DNA of 64,000 bases. It comes from Euptelea pleiosperma. Its lineage: Eukaryota > Streptophyta > Magnoliopsida > Ranunculales > Eupteleaceae. The position numbers and the translations under genes are program-made. The stretch lies in NCBI GenBank assembly GCA_035048495.1, contig CM068541.1, forward strand, positions 11,601,929 to 11,665,928. The letters are read 5' to 3'. Of this stretch, positions 56,296 to 64,000 are shown one piece after another. The first letter of the stretch is position 1. Each line of letters starts with the position of its first letter. Below the pieces are notes generated by a model. That model was not told the DNA's origin. It saw nothing but the letters and a program-made list of their open reading frames with translations, and did no database searches.

Positions 56296-59190
56296 TTTTT
56301 TTTTGATAAGTATAGAATTTTATTTCAAGCAAACAGCAAACCAGAGGGCGGTAGGAGAGGTCGAGCTAACCTCCCCCCGCACCCCATACAACAAGGAGAC
56401 CCCGGCCCTTAGCTAACAGTCAGCGCCACGGCATATAATGTCCCAACGGAACACAAAGTCTTCAAAAAATAACCCTCTACACTCTGTGTACAATTTAGAC
56501 CATAGGAACAAGAGCCCTTTAATGTTGATGATGATAACCCCCAGTTCCTCACTCTTCCCTTCAAAGACTCGTCGATTCCTCTCTTTCCATATCCCCCAGA
56601 AGATAGCCATCGGGAGCAATTTCCACATGATCCTTCCTCTTTGGGTAAATGCTGTCGTCCACCAACTCCCAAGGAGATCAATCACAGAGCCCGATATCAC
56701 CCAACTCATCCCAAACTCCTGGAGGAAGGCATGCCAAATCTCTCTTGCTATCTGGCAATGCAGGAGGAGGTGGTTCACATCTTCTCCACTCTGCTTACAC
56801 ATATAGCAGTAGTCTACCAAGATGAAGCCTCTGGCCTTCAGATGGTTGATAGTCGTAATCCTACCCAGGGCGGCTGTCCACACAAAGAAAGCCACTTTAG
56901 TCGGAATCTTAGACTTCCACACCAAGGATAACGGAAGCTAAGGGTTATTCCCACCTTGGAGCACTTCATAGAAAGATCTCACTGAAAACTTCCCATTCTT
57001 CGCCTTCTTCCAAATCCTCTTGTCATGTCCTACTGGGGACAACATCACCTCCTGTAGTTTGACAAGCAATCTAGCTAGGGGTTCTATCTCCCAGTCGTTA
57101 AGATTTCTTCTGAGTCCTAAGTTCCACGACATCTCCTCCCCGTTTCTCTGAGCACACTCCATGATAGCCCAATTTTTCCTATCTGAGAGAGAGTAGAGCA
57201 TAGGAAAAGCATCTTTCAAAGGTTCTTCACCACACCACGTGTCTTCCCAAAACTTGATCCTGTTTCCTGCCCCTGCTTCATATCTAATCCCATTAGCAAA
57301 CTCCCCAGAGACATTCTGTATTCCTCTCCAGACTCCACACCCATAAGGTTGTATCGTCTCACCGCTACCCCAACCGAAGTGTACCTCCCCATACTTAGCC
57401 GCAACTGACTCCCTCCAAGAGCTAGATAGCTCCTCTCCGAATCTCCAAAGCCATTTTCCCAACAGCGCCTTGTTCATCTCTTTGATTTTCCTGATTCCCA
57501 ACCCTCCTCTTTTCTTATCCTTGCACACTGAGTCCCATCTCACCAAATGAATCTTCTTGTTGTCCACCCTATCATGCCATAGGAAGTTTCTCATGATCTT
57601 TTCCATCTCTTGCACCACTCCTTTTGGAGCTGTAAACAGAGACATGTAGTAGATTGGAAGACTTGAGATCGTACTTTTGATGAGAACCACCTTCCCTCCT
57701 TTCGATAGGTATTTAGCTTTCCAAGACGCTAGCCTAGCCTTGACTCTCTCTATGACTGGCTCCCACAAAGCTTTGGACCTATAGGCTGCCCCTAAAGGAA
57801 GACCCAAATAACTCGTAGGCAAGCTATCGATGCAACATCCCATAGAATATGCAAGCTCCTCTAACTGTTCCACCTCCCCCACTCCATATACTTTGCTTTT
57901 AGCCAAGTTATTTAGCCAAGTTAATCCGAAGCCCTGACACTGCTTCAAAACAGCAAAGGAGACCTCTGAGGGATCTCACTTGGTCTACAGTGGGACCTAA
58001 GAACACAAGAGTGTCATCTGCAAACTGAAGATGGGAGATCTCAGGACCTTCTGGAGCCATTTTGAAACCTTCCACTTCTCCCATGCTAACTGCTCTATCA
58101 ATCATCCTATCGAGAGCCTCCACCACGACAATGAAGAGAAAGGGGGATAGCGGATCTCCTTGTCTAAGTCCCCTGGAGCTTTTGAAATATCCCGCCGGTG
58201 ATCCATTAACAAGGATAGAAAATGTAGCCGTTGAGACGCATTTCTGGATCCATTGTCTCCACCTTAAGCCAAAACCCATTCTTCCCATCATGTAGTCCAA
58301 AAAGCTCCATTCCACATGGTCATACGCCTTCTGCATGTCCAACTTACATACTATCCCCGGCTCCTTGGCTTTTACCCTGGAATCGATACACTCGTTGGCA
58401 ACAAGGACCCCATCAAGGATTTGACGGCCTCTAACAAAGGCCCCTTGGGCTGGCGATATAATCGAAGGGAGAACCTCTCTAAGCCTCATAGCTAACAACT
58501 TGGCTATAATCTTATACACCCCACCCACCATGCTAATGGGTCTAAAGTCTACTATGTCATCTGCCCCTTGAAACTTAGGTATCATAGCAATGAAGGTACT
58601 ATTGGATGTATAATCCAAGTACCCATTATCTTGGAAATCACGGATAACTTGTATCAAGTCAACACCGATAATGTCCCAACACTGCTGAAAGAAGGCCATG
58701 CTGAATCCATCGGGCCCCGGAGCTTTGTCCGCTGCCAAGTCTGCCAAGGCTTTCAGGATCTCCTCTTCCTCAAAGGGCTTTTCCAACCCCTCCCTATCCA
58801 TCTCACTAATTTCCTTGAAATGCAATCCGTCTAACTTCGGCCGGAACGAGGATTCACCTTTGTACAGATCGGAGTAGTAATCTACTACTCCTTTTCTAAT
58901 GTTCTCTTCCTCAACCAATGTACATCCCCGCACTTGGAGTCTAGCAATATGGTTATTTCTTCTGTGAGCATTGGCCACCTTGTGAAAGAACTTGGTATTG
59001 TGATCGCCCTCCTTTAACCATCTGATTCTAGATTTTTGCTTCCAGCTCGTTTCCTCTATTAGGGCCCATTTCTGAACCTCCTCCTTCAGATTTGCTCTCC
59101 TCATCCGGTCCTCCTCCGATAACAAACCCTCTTCCTCCTTCCTGTCAATCCCCGCTATCTCTTCTAAGGCTAGACCTTTCTTCTGCTCAA
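56296..59190 (-). mobile_element. 5'-truncated LINE inserted in copia 2, 14-bp duplication
   Basis: The poly-T tail at 56296-56304 marks the 3' end of a minus-strand LINE. TTTTGCTTAGTTTT lies at 56282-56295 and again at 59191-59204, a perfect 14-bp duplication. The 2895-bp copy lacks ORF1 and the endonuclease, starting within ORF2 before RT. It is the best preserved transposon of the window. Confidence 0.9.
56413..59125 (-). pseudogene. LINE ORF2: RT and zf-RVT, two lesions
   Basis: 59125-57908 holds RT ([72 protein letters not shown]). A 13-bp tandem duplication (TAACTTGGCTAAA twice, about 57903-57928) then shifts the frame. 57948-56938 holds the thumb and connection regions (GLPLGAAYRSKALW, KGGKVVLIKSTISSLPIYYM, GGLGIRK). 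A TAG at about 56938-56940 interrupts it, and the same frame continues as zf-RVT (KVAFFVWTAALGR, CYMCKQSGEDVNHLLLHC) to 56413. Otherwise intact, so the insertion is fairly young. Confidence 0.9.
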
Positions 59191-59449
59191 TTTTGCTTAG
59201 TTTTGACTCCTTACATATCTAGCGACACACCGGATCCAGCCTTGTGTCATTCCATTTAAGATTTGAGGTTGTCGTGATCTCTTCTCTCTTGCTCAATTAC
59301 CACTAGCCCCATTTATTGGGTTTTATGGCTTGTTTTTTGGTTGAAATCCCTAAGTACTGCCTTCCAACATATAGATCTGCCTTGATTAATGTTTTGGATT
59401 ATCATTGGTGGCTTCGTTCAGCTTCAAGAGATGACGCCCACCTCAAAGT

Positions 59450-59759
59450 TAAACAACCATTTACCCCAAAAGATCGACCTGTTGGGGAAAGGTGAAACAA
59501 CTATGTATACCAACAGGTTGTCGGGCCTAACACAACACGTGCGCGGGAACACACCTTCCGCTAACACGCCCCCTCAGTGGGAATACACTCCGCTGGAGAC
59601 TTGAACCCGCGACCTCCCCATGCCTTAAGGCTTCGATACCAAGTGAAACAACCACTTACCCCAAAAGATGGACCTATTGGAGAAAGGCGAAACAACTATG
59701 TATACCAACAGGTCGTTGGGCCAACATAACACTGCACGGGAAGACACCTTCCGCTAACA
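59450..59759 (-). mobile_element. TRIM-like element: two 117-bp LTRs and a primer-binding site
   Basis: Direct repeats at 59450-59566 and 59644-59759 share AACAACC, TACCCCAAAAGAT, ACAACTATGTATACCAACAG and ACACCTTCCGCTAACA. Between them, next to the right copy, lies GGCTTCGATACCA, the complement of TGGTATCGAAGCC, a tRNA-Met-type primer-binding site for a minus-strand element. The internal region is only about 77 bp and non-coding, as in terminal-repeat retrotransposons in miniature. Target duplication not identified. Confidence 0.72.
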
Positions 59760-60064
59760 CTCTATGCCCACTGATAGCCTCTATTTTGCTCTCGTTTGCG
59801 TTGTTGAAGGGGTGTAAACCCTATCTAAGGGTAGTGCAGGTTTTTGGGTGGATATCCGACCTTTTTGTTGATGTGGTTGGCTCGTTTGGTGAAGTTTCTG
59901 CTGATCGCCGTGATGGATCTACCAATCCAAATCACTGCCGATGATGTTTTTGCCCTCTTCTAGGCTTGTTTCGAGTTGTAAACCCTTTTAGATCCCCTTT
60001 GTTGGATGTTTGCGGGTTTGTTGTGTGTACACGACCCCCTTTTTATTGTACTTGTTAATATTGG

Positions 60065-62207
60065 ATGCCTATGTCGACCGAAGGTGGTACCAGAAGTCCC
60101 ACAGTGAGCTCAGAAGCAATATCCAGCAGTGTCGGAGGGTCCATAGTGTCTCAGATAAGCTTTGAAAACCCCAGGTTACAAATTACTTCAGTTGGGGCTC
60201 CCCAGGGCTCTCCCACATGGCCTTCTCTGCTTATACCTGCTCCAGTTTCTACTACCTCTACAGTCCCAGTTCCACAGGCCAAGAACGACACCCTTCGGGC
60301 GCTATTTGGCTCAATTATATGGCCCTTCTGCCATATCTACCTTCTCATTCGCCCAATCAAGTACTATAAGTACTGCTCATTATGTGTTTATCCCCTCATC
60401 CAACCCCACGTGGATCATTGACTCCGAGCACATGACGGGTATGTCTTCGCTATTTTCCTCCTATTCTATTTGTTCGAGTCAGGATAAAGTTAAGATTGCC
60501 AATGGCATGGCACCTTCTCCTCTGTGTCTGGAAAAGGGCATGTCAATCTCTCTCCCCATCTTCATCTATCCTCTGTTTTACATGTTCCTAAATTTACTTC
60601 TAATCTCTTGTCCGTCAACGCCCTTACTAAGCGATTGAATTGTGGTGTTACATTCTTTCCTTCTTTGATTCTTTCAAAACCTGGATACGAGGAGGACGAT
60701 TGGTACCGGACGTAAAGCTAATAGCTTATACCTTCTGGATGGACACCATGTTGAGCCCACAACACTACAATCTCATAGTAGTAGTAGTCGACTGAGTCTT
60801 GAGTCTGTTTTGTGTTGGCATGCTCGTCTTGGTCATGTCTCGTTTCAATACCTGAAACAGCTATTTCCTATTTTGTTTACTTTTGTTTCCATGTCTGGGC
60901 TGCATTGTGACACTTGTGAGCTTGCTAAACAGTGTCGTTCCACTTTTTCCTCCAGGGGTAATAGAAGTTTATCTCCCTTTGAGATTGTGCATTATGATGT
61001 TTGGGGACCTTCTCTTGTTACTTCTATTTTTGATTCTCGCTATTTTGTTACTTTTATGGATGATCACACTAATTGTACTTGGGCCTACTTTGTGAAAACC
61101 AAAGATGAAGTGTATTCCATCTTTAAAGGTTTTCATAAGATGATTCAGACCTAGTATGGTGCTCAGAGCAAGATTCTTCATTCTGACCAAGGTGGTGAGT
61201 ATATGTATGGGGGTATATAGCCTTATTTGGTCAAGCACGGGATTTGTCATCAAAACTCCTGCAACTACACCCCCCAACAAAATGGTGTAGCTGAAAGGAA
61301 AATGCGCCACATAGTTGAGGTGTCTCACTCCCTTCTTATTGGTTACAATGTCCCTAAATCCTATTGGTCCGATGATGTTCTTACTGCTGCATATCTCATT
61401 AATCGCATGCCTTCACGTGCTCTGCATTTTAAGACTACGTATGAATTGCTTGCTCCTACTTGTTCCTTATTTGTTGTCCATCCTCATATATTTGGTTGTG
61501 TTGCTTTGTCCACATTCTAAGTTCCAACCGTACCAAGTTGGATTTCAAGGCTCTCAAGTGCATCTTCCACACAAAAAGGGTACATGTGTTATCACCCATT
61601 GTTTGGAAAGAAGTTTGTCTCCATGGATGTCACCTTTCGAGAGAATACTCCCCCTCCACCCCCCACCCCCCCCCCCCCCGACCCCCCGCCCGCGCCTCTC
61701 TTCAGGGGGAAAGTAGTGAAGAGAGGTCTTCCTCTTCTAGTGTCCTCTCCTTGCAATTCCTCCACTACCCACTCTCCTGTTCAAGAGGACTGATCGACCT
61801 CCTACAACATATGACAGTAGTGCTGGAGCGCATGTGGAGCTTAAAGTCTATAGCATAAGAAGGAAGTTCACAGCTAATCCATGCCCAATCGTGCCATCTT
61901 TGGATCCAGGTAATATCTCATCTTCTGAGCCTATTGTCTCATCAATTCCAGTTCCTATTATTGACTCTACTACTGATCATTGTGTCTCTGATCTTCCTAT
62001 TGCTCTGAGAAAGGGTATGAGGAGTTGCACTCAACACCCTCTCAGTAACTTTGTTTCGTATGAGGCCTTGTCTCCATCTTACAGGTCATTCGTTACTGCA
62101 TTATCCACCATTCCGGTACCTTCTTCAGTGGCAAAAGGGTTGAAGCATCCTACGTGGAAGGATGAAATGGTTGAAGAGATGAGAGCCTTAGAAGAGAACA
62201 ACACATG
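60065..62207 (+). pseudogene. copia 2 gag-pol remnant, upstream part
   Basis: A short gag-like start (60065-60290) runs quickly into protease, so most of Gag is deleted. Protease reads WIIDS then EHMTGMSS: the Gly-Ala-Ser after the catalytic Asp is gone. The integrase zinc region (CWHARLGHV at 60810; LHCDTCELAKQC) and core (YDVWGPSLV; YTPQQNGVAERKMRH at 61268-61312; YLINRMPSR) are recognisable. The early RT (HPTWKDEMVEEMRALEENNT) stops at the solo LTR. In-frame stops lie at 61152-61154 and 61218-61220, and a C-run at 61647-61690 disrupts the linker. Confidence 0.82.
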
Positions 62208-63422
62208 TGATGAGGACATCATGTCCTTACCTAGAGTATACCAGCGGAGGAGGAAAACTGGGCCCATACCCATGTCTTTGTATTTTGATGACTATGTGGG
62301 CCCCAGTTTTAGTTCTCCTTGATTTATGGGAACGGAAGACCCCACATGCATGTGCATCATGAAGACTCCACATTGGAAAGATGCATGTGGGCTGCGTAAA
62401 GAGCTTGTGGAGACTTTTTATTTGTTTTCTAGGCGTACTTTGATGTTTTTTAGAGTTTTAGGTGTCTGCAATTAGCCCACAATTAGGGGGATCATTGTAA
62501 TTTTGGTTAGTTACTTTAAGTTGTACTTTTTATATCCATTAGGTTAGATGGATGGCTGATATTAGATTAGAAAATTTTGAGTTATTATATTAACTCTTTT
62601 AGTTATAATCTTTCATTGATGATGAATTATATTGACTTTTGCTTTTGAGAAATCTCTTGTGGATTGTTCTATTCTTCCTTGGTGCGAATCCAAGCTACTC
62701 GGTGCGAATTCGAAAAGTATTCTCTCCATCTCTATCTCTTCTCTTACTCTCTTTCTCCATCTTTTTTTTTCCTTTTCTTTAGATAAAATTTGACCTAGAA
62801 AACCCAATCGTATCTCTTTTATCTCGAAACCCTAACCATTGATCACAACTATGAATAGTGCCGCGTGAATAGTACCGCGTGAATAGTGCTGCATGAATTG
62901 CCGCGTGAATAATGTCACGTGAATAGTAACTGTCCTCCACCAGTTCTCCCTGCAGCACTCTAAACCCTCACCACAACCCCCAAACACTCATAGATCCCTG
63001 CGGTAACCATAAAAACCCCTAACCTCTTCTCAAACCCTAATTTTCCATGGTTTCCCTTTTTCTCCCGAAACCCGGCTAAAATCTGATACTTGTCAGAAAT
63101 CCTCGAAACTTGCTAAAAACCTTCATGAACTTCAAATAACTTATAATCTTTTGGAAAAGAAAATTAAAGTGAACCTACAAGTATTGGTTGAACCCTAGCT
63201 AATGGAAGTCCTTATTTCCATCGGGCTGCTCAATCAATAATTGAGGGTTTTTCACTGCTTGGTTGTGAGATCTAGCTTTTGAAACAACTCAGTTAATTAT
63301 CTGATAGCATATCTACATATTTGTGGTAATTGTTAGAGTAGTTTTGTATTTTCTTATTACTTGTGGTAATTTATTTCTGATCTTTGCACCTCATATAGAC
63401 TAGTTCTCATCATCCTGCATCA
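62208..63422. mobile_element. solo LTR (1215 bp) inserted in copia 2 RT, 5-bp duplication
   Basis: It starts TGATG and ends CATCA, and is flanked by ACATG at 62203-62207 and 63423-63427. The host RT reads ENN-T before and W-ELVDLPRGKKQVGC after, continuing exactly when the insert is skipped. No internal retrotransposon genes are present, so recombination between two LTRs probably removed them. A 14-bp minisatellite lies at about 62865-62935. Confidence 0.88.
62865..62935. repeat. 14-bp minisatellite (GAATAGTGCCGCGT) inside the solo LTR
   Basis: Five to six degenerate units, one containing the palindrome CACGTG. The related LTR copy at about 47045-47095 carries fewer units. Confidence 0.7.
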
Positions 63423-64000
63423 ACATGGGAACTAGTTGACTTACCTAGAGGGAAGAAACAAGTAGGGTGCAGAAGGGTGTACTCACAGGCAAGATTGGTA
63501 GCCAAAGGATACTCACAGTCAGGGCATCGATTATGTGGAGACATTTGCGCTGGTTGCTAAAATGAACTCTATAAGGGTGCTTATATCTCTAACTGCTAAC
63601 CAGTAGTGGCCTTTACATTAGTTGGATATGAAGAATGCATTTCTTCATGGTGATCGACAAGAAGAGGTATACATGGTTCCTTCTAGGGGATTCATACCAA
63701 CGGGAAGTAGTAGCAGGGTGTGAAAACTGAAAGTTTTTGTATGGGCTGAAGTAGTCTCCAAAGCGTGGTTTGAAGGTTTACCCAGGCAGTGAAGAATCTG
63801 GGATACACCCAAAGCCAAGCTGATCATACCTTATTTGTAAGGCACAATGGGAAGAGCACTAATGCTCTCATTGTCTAGTTGGAAGGTTGATATATCTCTT
63901 TGACCAGACCAGATATTGCATATGCAATCAACGTAATCAGCCAGTATATGCACTCACCTAGAGACATCCACTTAGAGGCTACTCAAATGATTTTGAGGTA
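63423..64000 (+). pseudogene. copia 2 RT/RNase H remnant, downstream part
   Basis: RT resumes with ELVDLPRGKKQVGC, then FVWL-type LDMKNAFLHGD near 63620-63655 and YGLK near 63737. At about 63866-63880, NALIV runs directly into a segment equivalent to LIYLSLTRPDIAYAINVISQ, so the stretch with the YVDD catalytic box and about 100 residues after it is deleted. It runs off the window. Confidence 0.78.

Larger units (their letters stand above)
55813..64000 (+). mobile_element. Ty1/copia retrotransposon 2, nested-invaded, 3' end outside window
   Basis: An LTR-like start (TGTTGCCAGGGTGTACCCTT at 55813) and leader are followed, after a LINE and a TRIM-like insertion, by gag and pol remnants from 60065 on; these end at the window edge inside RNase H. 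A solo LTR splits RT. The end of the 5' LTR could not be set: CAACA near 59365-59369 is one candidate. The internal order (protease, integrase, RT) proves copia. Confidence 0.75.

Noticed and set aside
1..64000. A coordinated new multi-gene system
   Set aside because: The three host genes are from unrelated families and far apart, and the rest is transposon-derived; nothing links them functionally.

Overview
The window is nuclear DNA of a flowering plant with a repeat-rich genome. This rests on plant gene families with GT-AG introns (a trihelix transcription factor, a DUF4228/PADRE protein and a Raf-like MAPKKK), plant Ty1/copia retrotransposons, plant LINEs of two types (an RVT/zf-RVT type and an RTE type), and MULE, hAT-like and foldback MITE elements. 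The species cannot be named. Very long introns packed with transposons fit a large-genome woody or early-diverging angiosperm, but that is only an impression.

Layout. 1-4809: a broken copia element on the plus strand, lacking its 5' LTR. 5654-6517: a trihelix factor gene, minus strand. 7200-21000: no convincing host gene; LINE remnants, a duplicated low-copy repeat unit with an imperfect tandem array, and many foldback MITEs. 21582-22070: an intronless DUF4228 gene, minus strand. 23199-25410: two adjacent MULE-like foldback elements with target-site duplications and further MITEs nested inside. 26286-54633: one large minus-strand gene for a Raf-like protein kinase. Its 15 recognised exons join in perfect phase to 2217 coding bases (738 residues plus stop); the extreme N-terminus is not found. 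Its introns hold LINE, RTE, hAT-like, LTR and MITE fragments. 55813-64000: a second broken copia element, plus strand, running off the window. It is invaded by a 5'-truncated LINE (56296-59190, 14-bp duplication), a TRIM-like element (59450-59759) and a solo LTR (62208-63422, 5-bp duplication).

The three host genes appear unrelated. The kinase should act in cytosolic stress or hormone signalling, the trihelix protein in nuclear repression or activation, and the DUF4228 protein is of a stress-responsive family. I see no operon-like or defence-island system. The most informative content is structural: the fully phased kinase model, several insertions whose boundaries are proven by duplications or an empty site, iterated ACGCCCTTT/AAAGGGCGT palindromes in the MULE arms, and a core sequence shared by MITEs with different ends.
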